Positions 29,248 to 38,336 of a stretch of DNA of 64,000 bases are shown piece by piece. Under the pieces are notes generated by a model. It did not search any database. It was not told the origin of the DNA and saw only the letters and a list, made by a program, of their open reading frames with translations. Position 1 is the stretch's first letter. Each line of letters opens with the position of its first letter. The DNA comes from Palsa-601 sp963801185 (GTDB taxonomy: Bacteria; Actinomycetota; Acidimicrobiia; Acidimicrobiales; Bog-793). The DNA is taken from contig CAWDDW010000003.1 of assembly GCA_963801185.1 (NCBI GenBank), positions 372,001 to 436,000 on the forward strand, given 5' to 3'. A program made the position numbers and the translations under genes.

Positions 29248-31393
29248 ATGGCACCCGTGCTCGAGGTAGAGGACCTGTCGATGCACATCAAGCTGTCGCG
29301 GTCGGTGGTGCAGGCGGTAGGCAACGTCAGTTTCTCGATCGAGTCCGGGGAAACTCTCGGTCTCGTTGGCGAGTCCGGTTGCGGGAAGTCCATGACAGGC
29401 CTGTCGATCATGAGGTTGCTGCCGAACGGCGGCCACATCATCGGGGGCTCCATCAAGCTCGATGGCCGGGACCTCGTCAAATTGAGCGAGGACGAGATCC
29501 GCGACGTGCGCGGCAACGAAGTAGCCATGATCTTCCAGGACTCGCTCACCTCGCTCAACCCGACGATGACGATCGGCAAGCAGATCGCCGAACCTGTCAT
29601 CCGGCACCGCCGTGCGACCAAGGCCGAGGCGATGGACCGTGCAGCCGAGGTGCTCGGGGTCGTCGGCTTCCCGCAGCCGAAGGAACGGCTCGGCTACTAC
29701 CCCCACCAGCTGTCGGGGGGCCAACGCCAGCGTGTGATGATCGCGATCGCCCTCGCGTGCGACCCGAAGCTGCTGATCGCAGACGAGCCGACCACCGCGC
29801 TCGACGTCACCATCCAGGCTCAGATCCTGGGCCTCCTCGACGACTTGAAGGCGCGGCTCGGGATGGCCGTGCTGCTCATCACGCACGACATGGGCGTGGT
29901 GGCCGGCCGGGCGGATCGTGTCAACGTGATGTACGCCGGCCGCATGATCGAGGAAGCTCCGACCATCGAGCTCTTCCCACGCATGCATCACCCCTACACC
30001 CAGGCGCTGCTCGGCTCGATACCCCGGCTCACACAGGATCGCGCCCTCCGGCTGTTCAGCATCCCAGGCATACCGCCTGATCTGACAGAGCCTCCACCGG
30101 GGTGCCGTTTCGCCCCCCGGTGTATCCGGGCAACTGATCTGTGCCGCGAGACGGAACCGTCGCTCGAGGCCGCCTCGCCCGGCCACTCGTTCGCGTGTTG
30201 GCATCCAGTCGACGGCCCGGTCTCCTTGACCGCCACCACGACGCCGATGGAGGCGCCGACGGCTGGAGTGGCGACAGACGGGGTCGCAACTGCGGCGGTT
30301 CCGGTCCGCGACGACTCCGGACCGGCCGAGGCGCAGTGGTCGGCCGCAGCGGGCGACAAGGATCTGCTCATCGTCACCGACGTCGTCCGCGAGTACCCGG
30401 TCACCGCAGGCGCCATACTCCGCCGCAACGTCGCCTCGGTGAAGGCGGTGAGCGGCGTCTCGTTCACCGTCGGGCGTGGTGAGACATTCGGCCTCGTTGG
30501 AGAGTCCGGTTGTGGCAAGACGACGCTCGGGAAGGTGATCGTCGGGCTGGAGAAGCCAGACGTCGGGCGGGTGACGCTCCGCGGCACCGACGTGACGAAG
30601 CTCTCGGCCCGCGAGCTCCGGCACTTCCGGCGTGACCTGCAGATGATGTTCCAGGACCCGATCGCGTCCCTCGACCCCCGGATGAGGGTCGGCGCGATAC
30701 TGCGCGAGCCGATGGCGATCCAGCACATGGGGACACACCGGGAGCAGACCGCCATCATCAGCAACCTGCTCGGCGAGGTAGGCCTGCCCCTGACGGCGGT
30801 CGAGCGCTTCCCTCACGAGTTCTCCGGCGGCCAGCGCCAGCGCATCGGTCTAGCCCGGGCACTCACTCTCAACCCCCAGGTCATCGTCGCGGACGAGCCG
30901 GTGAGCGCCCTCGACGTGTCCATCCGCTCCCAGGTGCTCAACCTGATGAAGCGACTCCAGGAGTCCCACGGGCTCACCTACGTGGTCATCTCCCACGACC
31001 TGGCGGTCGTCAAGTACCTCTCCGACCGGATCGGAGTCATGTACCTCGGCAAGCTTGTCGAGACCGGGACGGGCGAGGACATCTACCGCCGGCCGATCCA
31101 CCACTACACCGCCGGCCTCGTCGCCACGATCCCCGAGCCCGACCCTTACCACGAGAAGGGCAAGAAAGAGGTCGGCATCCGCGGCGAGCTCCCCGAGCCC
31201 GGTATCCCCGCCGTCAGGATGCCGCTTCCGGACACGCTGCCCGGCCGCCCAGGACGTCTGCGCACAGGAAGAGCCCGTGCTTCGCGTGTTCGCCCCGGGT
31301 CACGAGGCTGCCTGCCACTTCCCCCTCGAGAGCCCCGTCCTCGTCGGGAACGCACCCGCGGCCATGGCAGGAGCGGATCAACCCCTCAGCTGA
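29248..31393 (+). CDS. Fused dual ABC ATPase, DppD-DppF type (frame break at 31206-31209)
   Basis: One polypeptide of ~715 residues carries both ATPases of the importer. First half: Walker A G-E-S-G-C-G-K-S, signature L-S-G-G-Q-R-Q-R, Walker B L-L-I-A-D-E-P-T-T-A-L-D, and the oligopeptide-transporter C-terminal Cys cluster (C-R-F-A-P-R-C-I-R-A-T-D-L-C). A linker of ~55 residues follows, then the second half with G-E-S-G-C-G-K-T, F-S-G-G-Q-R-Q-R and V-I-V-A-D-E-P-V-S-A-L-D. The last part (C-R-F-R-T-R-C-P-A-A-Q-D-V-C), a second Cys cluster, is in another frame; one surplus C in the CCCC at 31206-31209 explains it. The break does not touch the ATPase motifs. Confidence 0.87.
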
Positions 31394-31397
31394 GGAG

Positions 31398-31781
31398 TCA
31401 GTGCCCCCGTAACCGGTCGAACTCGCGACGCTCCTTCTTGGTCGGGCGGCCTTCGCCGCGGATGACCACCACCCCGGTCTCCCGCTCGGTCGGTGGCCGC
31501 GCTGGGCTGCGGTCGAGGAAGCACTCGACAGCCACGGCGGCACCGACACGCCGCTCGACCACCCGCGTGACGTCGAAGAGCCGTTGCCGGCCGCCGGCGT
31601 TCACCTCGACGACGTCGCCGATGCTGACGGGTGTGGAGGGCTTTGCCGTTGCCTCGTTGACCTGAACATGACCGGCCCGGCAGGCCGCCGTGGCATCAGC
31701 GCGCGTCTTGAACACACGCACGGCGCACAGCCAGCGGTCGACTCGAGTCGACGCGAGCGATGGTGCGAGGGGATGGCGCAC
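31398..31781 (-). CDS. S4-domain RNA-binding protein (HslR/Hsp15-like)
   Basis: 127 residues from GTG 31781, with GGAGG six bases before. The S4 fold is visible as R-V-D-R-W-L-C-A-V-R-V-F-K-T-R-A-D-A-T-A-A-C-R (written here with R-V-D-R-W-L as the first turn), then G-H-V-Q-V-N and G-D-V-V-E-V. A basic tail (R-P-T-K-K-E-R-R-E-F-D-R-L-R-G) matches the Hsp15 family, which binds stalled 50S subunits carrying nascent chains. It converges on the ABC ATPase gene with a 4-base gap. Confidence 0.85.
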   Translation of the reverse strand: MRHPLAPSLASTRVDRWLCAVRVFKTRADATAACRAGHVQVNEATAKPSTPVSIGDVVEVNAGGRQRLFDVTRVVERRVGAAVAVECFLDRSPARPPTERETGVVVIRGEGRPTKKERREFDRLRGH

Positions 31782-31841
31782 GCCCTACCTCCGGGGTCAG
31801 ATTGAGTGTCTCACGGTCTCGCTCCTCTGAGATCATGTCCC

Positions 31842-32669
31842 ATGCCTATCGATCGCGATCTGCGGGCGGTCCACGAGTACTACGAGCGCGGACAGGAAGA
31901 GGACCGGCTCGCCGAGCCGAGGGGGACACTCGAGTTCGAGCGGACGCGGGAAATCCTGTTGCGCCACCTGCCGCAAGCACCCGCAACGGTGGCTGACGTC
32001 GGGGGTGGCCCCGGTCGCTACGCGATGTGGCTCGCCGAGCTCGGTTATCGGGTCTTCCACCGGGACATCGTCCCCCTCCACGCCGAGCAGACGGCTCGCC
32101 TGGCCGGAGGGCATCCGGCTATAGAGACGGCCGTCGCCGACGCTCGAAGGCTCGACCTCGAAGACGAGTGCGCCGACGCCGTGCTGTTGTTGGGCCCTCT
32201 CTATCATCTTGACCGCCGTCCCGACCGCCTTCAGGCTCTACGTGAGGCTCGCCGTGTCCTGCGACCGGGTGGGTGGCTGTTCGCCGCAGCCATCTCGCGT
32301 TGGGCTGTTCGCCTCGACGGGATACTCCGCTCCCGGCTCTACGAGGTTTACCCCGAAGCCGAAGGCATGCTCGAGGGGATCGAGCGGAGCGGTCGGATAC
32401 CACCGCTGTTCCCTGGAGACTTCTGCGGTTACTGCCACCGCCCCCGGCAGTTGAGGGCAGAGCTGATCAGTGCAGGGCTGGACGTGGTCGACCTCGTGGC
32501 CATCGAAGGCCCCGGCCACCTGCTCGACGACCTCCCCGAGCGAGTGGAGGACGATCGGGACCGCCGCGTGGTCCTCGACACCGCATGTGCCCTCGAACGC
32601 GTCCCCGAGCTGCTCGGGGCGAGTCCCCACATGCTTGCGACCGCAAGGCGCCGGCCGGGAGAGCGCTGA
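31842..32669 (+). CDS. SAM-dependent methyltransferase, class I
   Basis: 275 residues from ATG 31842. The opening R-A-V-H-E-Y-Y-E-R-G-Q-E-E-D-R-L resembles small-molecule methyltransferases of the UbiE/COQ5 type. Motif I is V-A-D-V-G-G-G-P-G-R-Y (~55), the acidic motif II lies at H-R-D-I-V, and motif IV/post-I D-A-V-L-L-L-G-P-L-Y-H-L is typical, followed by L-R-P-G-G-W. Substrate unknown; no biosynthetic partner adjoins it. Confidence 0.83.
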   Translation: MPIDRDLRAVHEYYERGQEEDRLAEPRGTLEFERTREILLRHLPQAPATVADVGGGPGRYAMWLAELGYRVFHRDIVPLHAEQTARLAGGHPAIETAVADARRLDLEDECADAVLLLGPLYHLDRRPDRLQALREARRVLRPGGWLFAAAISRWAVRLDGILRSRLYEVYPEAEGMLEGIERSGRIPPLFPGDFCGYCHRPRQLRAELISAGLDVVDLVAIEGPGHLLDDLPERVEDDRDRRVVLDTACALERVPELLGASPHMLATARRRPGER

Positions 32670-32694
32670 GCTTCGCGATCCCACCCGGTCCGGC

Positions 32695-32940
32695 CTACCG
32701 AGCCCTCCGCCTCGGCACGCCCCGCCCCCGCAGACGCGATCCCCCAGCCTGGCTCCAGCCGGTTGAGGCCTTTACAACCTCCAACCGCTCGAGCACGCTC
32801 CCGTCGGACTCGATCCAGACCCGCTTGTGACCGCCCGCAGTGGCAAGCACCCGAGCGGCTTCTCGAGCCTCCTCGAGCGTCTCGAAGATCCCGCCTGTGT
32901 CCGCTGCCTTGTCGAGGGCGACCGTCCGGATCTCGTAGAT
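32695..32940 (-). CDS. Small conserved-looking protein without a clear start codon
   Basis: The stretch reads Y-E-I-R-T-V-A-L-D-K, then F-E-T-L-E-E-A-R-E-A-A-R-V-L, then K-R-V-W-I-E-S-D-G-S-V-L-E and a basic tail, ending at TAG 32697-32695. The beta-alpha-beta pattern with E-E-A-R and V-W-I resembles short actinobacterial proteins of unknown function. The frame opens after a TAG at about 32953 but contains no ATG/GTG/TTG before Y-E-I-R; the codon at 32940 is ATC. Either a start codon was lost to a sequence error or an unusual start is used. It converges on the methyltransferase gene. Confidence 0.42.
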   Translation of the reverse strand: MYEIRTVALDKAADTGGIFETLEEAREAARVLATAGGHKRVWIESDGSVLERLEVVKASTGWSQAGGSRLRGRGVPRRRAR

Positions 32941-33036
32941 AGGTGCAAGCTACCGCGCGAGCGCCGCTCTCTCGTGCCGCCGTCTTGCAGAGCTCATGGA
33001 TCGTCGCCGCTCGCCGCTCGATCGCGAGGCTTGTCG

Positions 33037-35083
33037 CTACTCGGTAGGGACAAGTTCCGCCGCGCCCTCATCGGCGGGCTCGGTCCCCTGCGTAGCTGCG
33101 CTCCTCTGCAAGGTGGAGGCGATCGTGCTCAGCAGAGCTCCGGCAACGATGACGGCCCAGATGGCCTTGGCAGCAATCGATATCGACTGGCCGAAGGTGA
33201 TCCAACCGGCTCGGCCACTGCCGTTCCGGATGAGCGTCGCGAGAAGCGAGCCATAGCCCGCCGGGTGGGGGTCCTCGAAGCCTGTGACCACGAGCACGAC
33301 CCCGATCACCAGGACCAGAGCGGCAAGACCCGCCTTGGCGGCCAGACTCGACCTCGCGTTCGGCGTTCGGAGGTACAGCGCTACAAGAAGGGCTGTCGCG
33401 ACAGCTATCAGCGATTTCACGATCGAGCTGGCGGGCAACGAGTGCGAGTAGTAGCCGATGGTTGCATCCCAGCTGACCCACATACAGATCATCAGGCCGG
33501 CACCAAACGACAGGGTCAGGCTGGCAACGCGTGCAAGACGCGCCAACGTCGACTGCGAGAGTGATGGCGTCGCGGCACGAGGCTCCGTCGCGACGGAGGG
33601 GATCTCGACCGCCGGAGCCGGGAGGACCTCGTGGTTCACCGGGAGGACCTCGACCTGTGCCGGCTCGACCTCGGCTTGTGCCGGCTCGACCTCGACATTC
33701 ACCGGGAGGACCTCGACTTGCGCCGGCTCGACCTCGACTTGCGCCGGCTCGACCTCGACTTGCGCCGGCTCGACCTCGACTTGCGCCGGCTCGACCTCGA
33801 CCTGTGCCGGCTCGACCTCGACCGATGGGGCTTCAATCGTTTGCACGGCCGTGGCATCGTCGACCGGGCTTGGCGGATGCTCGTCTTCCGTGGTCAGCGG
33901 CAGATCCGGCTCTACCTCGGGCTTAGTTGGCGCCGCCGGACGAGGACCAGAGCGTATGACCCAATCGTCGCTCTCGCGCACGAGAGGCTTCGCCGGTGGT
34001 GACGGTGGCGCCGGGAACGAGATCGTCGACGTCGCCGCGGACTCGGCAGAGATCGGAGACGGCTCGAGAGCAAGCCCACACGAGCGGCAGAAGACCGAGC
34101 CTGCGCGATTCACGCCGCCACAAGCACTGCAGGTGACAGGCTTCCCGCTTGGACGGGGCTGCCGCCGCGTCCGTGATGGCCTCGTCGCTGCTAAGTCGCC
34201 TTCGGTCGGATGTTCGGAAAGTACCTCGCTCAGCAATGCGTCGGCTAAGAGGGCGACCTCGTCTACCGGGACAGCGATTGCCTCCGCTGGGGCGGCCTCG
34301 ATCGGCTCTGCCGAGGAGGCCCCGATCGGCTCTGCCGACGGTGACTGGTCGACCGGCGCAGTCGGCGGCTTGGTGCTCGTGCTCTTGCGTGTCCGAGGCT
34401 TCCGTTGCTTTGGTGGCGCTGCCTTCACTTCTTCTTCGGGTACGGCCACTTGGACCTGAGGTGTCTCGCCTACCGTCGCCTCCGGAGTTGGTGCGACCAC
34501 CTGTGCGACTTCCTCCTCTGAGACCTCCGCTGAGGCGACTTCCTCTGCGACCGCCTCCTCTGCGACGGCCTCCTCTGCGACGGCCTCCTCTGCGACGGAC
34601 CCGTCAGCCGGAATCGCCGCGGCCGGCCTAGTGCTGGTGCTCTTGCGTGCCCGCGGCTGCCTCCGTTTCGAAGGCGCTGCCTTCACCCCTTGTTCGGCCG
34701 CGACCGCCTCTACGGTCGATGTCCCTTCCAGCGCTACGGCAGCCGCCTTTCTCGCAGTCGTGCTCTTGCGTGCCCGCTCGGACCGTTTTCTCGCCGGCGC
34801 CGGTGCCGACGCTGCCACGTCCGACATCGCCCCGGCTGGCGTATCCGGACTCGACACCGCGGACGATGACTCCCCGGGCGAAAGGTCGGTGACCACGACC
34901 GCCCCGGCTGCCGAGACGTCTGAGGAGCTCCCCCGCGGCTGAAGACTCGCCGGGGTGCGGCGAGTCAGCCGAGCTGGCTCGACCGTTGCTGGCGACCTGA
35001 CTCAGCACCCGTGGCCGCCCGCATATCTCGCAAGCGAACACGCCAGGGGTGAGCCAGCCACCGCAGCCGACGCACTCGGGCAC
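33037..35083 (-). CDS. Zinc-ribbon, repeat-rich membrane protein of unknown function (frame break at 34930-34934)
   Basis: GTG 35083 follows GGGGAGGG. The N-terminus is a C4 zinc ribbon (C-V-G-C...C-E-I-C). After a frame change in a CCCCC run (34930-34934) the protein continues through Ala/Lys/Glu-rich low complexity with A-R-K-S-T-T/R-K-S-T-S-T basic patches, A-E-E-A-V repeats, a second zinc ribbon (C-S-A-C-G-G...C-R-S-C-G, ~residue 320), about ten V-E-V-E-P-A-Q-like heptads, and four C-terminal transmembrane helices. About 681 residues. The long disordered cytoplasmic part with zinc ribbons suggests a scaffold or regulatory membrane protein. I do not recognise a family. Confidence 0.66.
33650..33828 (-). 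repeat. 21-bp tandem coding repeat (VEVEPAQ heptads)
   Basis: About eight copies of a 21-base unit (on the + strand CTCGACTTGCGCCGGCTCGAC with a few substitutions), encoding V-E-V-E-P-A-Q; two copies are variant (V-E-V-L-P-V-N). In-frame length change by slippage would alter the protein without frameshift. Not a CRISPR: no spacers. Confidence 0.85.
34551..34598 (-). repeat. 15-bp tandem coding repeat (AEEAV units)
   Basis: Three to four near-identical 15-base units (TCCTCTGCGACGGCC on the + strand) encode A-E-E-A-V within the same zinc-ribbon protein, forming an acidic helix-prone segment. Confidence 0.8.
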
Positions 35084-35097
35084 TCTCTAGCCCTCCC

Positions 35098-35441
35098 CAG
35101 TAGTCGTCATCGACACAGGTCTTCGACCGTGGGGGACCTTGTTGCTCAGGTTCTCGAAGGTGAGCAAGACCATGAAGCCTCCGCGACTAGTCGCCTGTCC
35201 TGACCTGCCACCCTCTTGATCTCGGAAACACTCAGCTAATGCACTCAAGACACCATTATCGGTACCGCTGCGCAACAAATTTAGTTTCGTGACGCTCAAA
35301 CTGCACGCATGCTCGCGCGCACAACCATCCGCGCCAGGTCCTGGGCCCGGTAATCACCCCGTAAAGCGTCCCCAGGTTCAGGCCGTCATCGCTTCGCTCA
35401 AGCTACCCGGTCCCCACGTAGCATCAAGAAACTCAGCGATC
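35098..35441. other. 344-bp gap without an assigned gene
   Basis: More AT-rich than its surroundings (CATTATCGG, CAACAAATTTAGTTTCG). It lies between the alpha/beta-hydrolase gene end and the zinc-ribbon protein start, both on the minus strand, so it should hold the zinc-ribbon gene promoter; no convincing -35/-10 pair was found. A 28-codon minus-strand frame within it is discussed under rejected items. Confidence 0.5.
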
Positions 35442-36230
35442 TCACCCGTCAACCTCTTCGGCCGCATACGGAAGCTCGAGCACCGAACTCGCTCGCATCA
35501 GTTGACCGTTCGGGAGCAGCCTCACGAGTGCGGCGGCATCGCTGAAGGGGTGGATGAAATCGCGGCGGTGCCCGATCACCAGCGTGGGCGCCGTCAACGC
35601 CGCCCGTTGCTCGAAGGTCGGGCTGACCGGCCCGAGCAGGATGCCGTGCAAGATCGCAGCAATCTCGTCAGGCTTCGACGATCCTGCGTTGAGGACGCTG
35701 TTGAGCGGCGGGAACGGCGTGCGTGGAGCGTGGCGCAGCAGAGCGGTCACGACAGTGGCCGGCAGCTTCGCGTAGTGGACGGCAAGCATGAACGGCACGA
35801 AGGTGAGCGCCACAGCAGGCGCAGCATGTTCCAGCACCGGCATCTCGAGGACGAGACCGCGGACCCGCTCCGGATCCCTCACGGCAGCGAGCAGGCTCAC
35901 GTTGGCACCGAGCGACACCCCGCCGAGGACCGCCTCCTCGGCTCTGATGTGGTCGAGAAACGCCATCACTTGATCGACGTAGAGGTCCATGCGGTACTCG
36001 CTGGCATGGATCGGCTTGTCGGAGAGGCCGTGGCCGAGCAGGTCCAGCAAGACGACGCGATTGCCGCGAGCAGCAAGCGCCTGGGCTATCGGGCGGTTCA
36101 TGTTGGCATCCAGCAACAGGCCGTGCATGTAGACGATCAGGTGACCACCATCGCCGTACTCCTCGTAGGAGAGGCGGTGATCGCGATAGAAGAATGACTT
36201 GGGTACCGGTTCTGGATGACTTCGTCTCAT
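35442..36230 (-). CDS. Alpha/beta hydrolase, possibly OleB-like
   Basis: 262 residues from ATG 36230, which has GAGGGG upstream; ATG 36245 overlaps the stop of the preceding gene (ATGA) and is the alternative. Fold motifs: oxyanion strand Y-M-H-G (~33), D-L-L-G-H-G-L-S-D-K-P, and nucleophile elbow G-G-V-S-L-G-A-N (~103). An Asp in G-H-R-R-D-F-I-H-P sits at the catalytic-acid position; the usual late His is not obvious. Downstream of two FabH/OleA-fold genes, the setting recalls OleB, but this is context-based and a generic esterase is equally possible. Confidence 0.75.
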   Translation of the reverse strand: MRRSHPEPVPKSFFYRDHRLSYEEYGDGGHLIVYMHGLLLDANMNRPIAQALAARGNRVVLLDLLGHGLSDKPIHASEYRMDLYVDQVMAFLDHIRAEEAVLGGVSLGANVSLLAAVRDPERVRGLVLEMPVLEHAAPAVALTFVPFMLAVHYAKLPATVVTALLRHAPRTPFPPLNSVLNAGSSKPDEIAAILHGILLGPVSPTFEQRAALTAPTLVIGHRRDFIHPFSDAAALVRLLPNGQLMRASSVLELPYAAEEVDG

Positions 36231-36241
36231 CGTTCCGCCCC

Positions 36242-37120
36242 TCATAGAAGCAGGAGAGCGGCGCCGACGACAATTCCGGCGCCCGCGGAGACAAGGAGCA
36301 CCCGGTGGGCGCTGGCGAGGCGGCCCTGCTCCTCGGCGGCTGCAAGGGCAACGAGCAGTGCAGCAGTGTGCACCTGCTCGGCGCCTTCGACGGAGAGGAT
36401 CCGATCGGGGCCAATCCCCGCGTGAGTCGAGAACCCTTCGAGGAAGCTCGGCGTCAACGGGCTCGCGAGCACGAGGTCGATGTCTCCAGGCCCGAGGTCG
36501 TGATCGGCGAGCAGCGACTTTGCCGTCTTGCCGGCCCACGTCGCGGCGCGGGCTCCGAACTCAGGATCCTGTTCTACGTGAAGCTTGTTGGTATCGCCGT
36601 CGAACGACACGCGGGCGTAGAAGAGCTCGCCGTCCTCGGGAGCATTCTCCCAGCGGAAGCCTGCAAGGCCGGTCGGACCCTCCTCGAAGTGGCAGACGAC
36701 CGCTGCACTCGCGGCCGAGAACGGGAAGCCGGGAGCCAATCGGTGCCCGGGATTCGCGTCGCTCGCCACCACCAGGGCGTGCTCGATGGCCCCTGACTGC
36801 AAGAAACCATCAGCCACCTGCAACGCACTCAGCACCCCACAGCCGCCGTTCGCGATGTCGAAGGAGAACGACCCGTGACCGTCCTCGTAAGGATCCTCCG
36901 GGTTGATACCGACATCCTGTTGGATCAGCGCCGCCAGCGCTGGCTCGCCCATGGCTCGCTCGTGATACAGGCCCGCGTTCAGGAGGAGGTCGATGTCGCC
37001 CGGTTCGAGCCCCGCATGCTTGATAGCGCCCCGGCACACTTGGTCGGCCATCTTCAACGCGTCAGGGTGCAGGTGATGCGCACCGGTTGCTACGGCAGGG
37101 GAATCAAGCAGCGTCGCCAT
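36242..37120 (-). CDS. FabH/OleA-fold protein, probable non-catalytic partner subunit
   Basis: 292 residues, shorter than the ~330 of catalytic members. The thiolase fold is indicated by V-C-R-G-A-I-K-H-A-G-L-E-P-G-D-I-D-L-L-L-N, S-F-D-I-A-N-G-G-C-G-V-L-S-A-L-Q (Cys at the active-site position) and A-L-V-V-A-S-D-A-N-P. The catalytic His (P-H-Q) and Asn (G-N) motifs are replaced by A-S-P-L-T-P and a V-E-G-A-E-Q stretch. ATG 37120 lies 17 bases inside the upstream KAS III-type gene. The pair recalls the heterodimeric LstA/LstB-type condensing enzymes of beta-lactone lipid pathways (known for lipstatin); equivalence here is inference. Confidence 0.66.
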   Translation of the reverse strand: MATLLDSPAVATGAHHLHPDALKMADQVCRGAIKHAGLEPGDIDLLLNAGLYHERAMGEPALAALIQQDVGINPEDPYEDGHGSFSFDIANGGCGVLSALQVADGFLQSGAIEHALVVASDANPGHRLAPGFPFSAASAAVVCHFEEGPTGLAGFRWENAPEDGELFYARVSFDGDTNKLHVEQDPEFGARAATWAGKTAKSLLADHDLGPGDIDLVLASPLTPSFLEGFSTHAGIGPDRILSVEGAEQVHTAALLVALAAAEEQGRLASAHRVLLVSAGAGIVVGAALLLL

Positions 37121-38207
37121 AAAGACTCACCAACTCGTCGTCGACGGTGAACAGGACTACCCCGATCTCGATGCCGGACGCGAGCGCAATGAGCGCCACG
37201 CGGTCGCCGGCGTGCAGCCGGCCCGCCTCCAGCTCTTCGACGAGGGCGACAGAGTGCGTCGTCGAAGCGGTGTTGCCGTAACGGTCGACCGTCACCACGG
37301 CGGGGTTCTTCGGCTCGCCCCCGAGTGCGGCGCAGACCTCCTTCATCCCTTTGCGGATGGCTCGCGCCGAAGTCTGATGCGGGATGACGCAGTCGATGTC
37401 CGTGATCGACAGCCCAACGGCTTCGAGGGCCTCGTGGAGAAGGATGGGAGTGTCGGCTATCGCGAATCGCTGGATGGCTTGGGACTTTGTGAACATCCGA
37501 GCACCCGGGTCACGGCGGGCCGGGTAGGCGAGGCAGAGCCGGCTGTGCTCGGAAAGGGTGGTGAACCCGGCAAAGGAGATACCCGCAACACCCTCTGGCG
37601 CTCGCTCCAAGATGACGGCGGCGCCGGCATCGCCGAGGGTGAGTGAGGCCAACTCAGGGCTCATGATGTTGCGGACATGCTTGGCAGCGTTCTGGCCGAG
37701 CTGGGAGATGAATTCACCGCTCACCACCATCCCGCAATCGATCTCTCCTCGCCGGATGCGGTTCGCGACGACGAACACCCCGGTCAGCATCCCGGCGCAT
37801 GCGTTCGAGATGTCGAACGTGGCGGCGTTCTCCGCGCCGATCTGCTGGGCGATGGCGACGCTCATCGGAGGCTCCAGCCACTGGGCGAGCCCATCCCGGT
37901 ACTTGGTGATGCTGCAACTGACGACGGTCTGAAGGTCAGAAGCCGTGTGATGGGAACGGCTCAAGCAGTCCGCCGCAGCGGCGGCGGCGAGGCTGAGTGA
38001 ATCCTCGACCCCTGTCGACACGCGACGCTCGCTGATCCCGGTCAGGCTCTCGAGGTCGATGTGGGTGCGGTGACGGGTCGAGGCCATGAGAGCCCCTGTC
38101 GAGAGCACGGTCTCAGGGAGCTTGCGCCCGATGCTCTCGAAGCGGGCTACGTGCGGGGCCCGACCGTCGCCCGGACTCTGCTCTGTCATCAGCCACTTTC
38201 TCGACAT
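37104..38207 (-). CDS. KAS III (FabH)/OleA-like condensing enzyme
   Basis: 367 residues from ATG 38207, with AGAAGGG five bases before. Carries a full Cys-His-Asn set: C in I-S-N-A-C-A-G-M-L (~140), H in C-V-I-P-H-Q-T-S-A (~275) and N in R-Y-G-N-T-A-S-T (~308). It would condense two acyl thioesters (fatty-acid initiation or head-to-head Claisen condensation). The ~35-residue N-terminal leader and G-I-S-E-R-R are typical of the wider FabH family. It overlaps the partner-like gene by 17 bases and the alpha/beta hydrolase follows. Confidence 0.8.
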   Translation of the reverse strand: MSRKWLMTEQSPGDGRAPHVARFESIGRKLPETVLSTGALMASTRHRTHIDLESLTGISERRVSTGVEDSLSLAAAAAADCLSRSHHTASDLQTVVSCSITKYRDGLAQWLEPPMSVAIAQQIGAENAATFDISNACAGMLTGVFVVANRIRRGEIDCGMVVSGEFISQLGQNAAKHVRNIMSPELASLTLGDAGAAVILERAPEGVAGISFAGFTTLSEHSRLCLAYPARRDPGARMFTKSQAIQRFAIADTPILLHEALEAVGLSITDIDCVIPHQTSARAIRKGMKEVCAALGGEPKNPAVVTVDRYGNTASTTHSVALVEELEAGRLHAGDRVALIALASGIEIGVVLFTVDDELVSLYGDAA

Positions 38208-38336
38208 GCCGACCCTTCTCTGTCCCTTCTTGCCGCCAGCCTGATCCTCGCGACCCTGCTCGGCCAGGGTCGAAGTACCCCAAATGGTGGCCCAGATGAC
38301 TTTCGCCCCTGGTCAGGGAGCTTCGCGACACCGACG

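Noticed and set aside
33650..33828. Regular 21-bp repeats considered as a CRISPR array
   Set aside because: There are no unique spacers, the units are contiguous, and they keep the reading frame of the zinc-ribbon protein.
35087..35174. 28-codon minus-strand frame starting ATG with a CGGAGG before it, ending four bases before the zinc-ribbon gene start
   Set aside because: Position and binding site would fit a small upstream gene, but the product has no recognisable pattern and length gives no statistical support. Worth checking with ribosome profiling.
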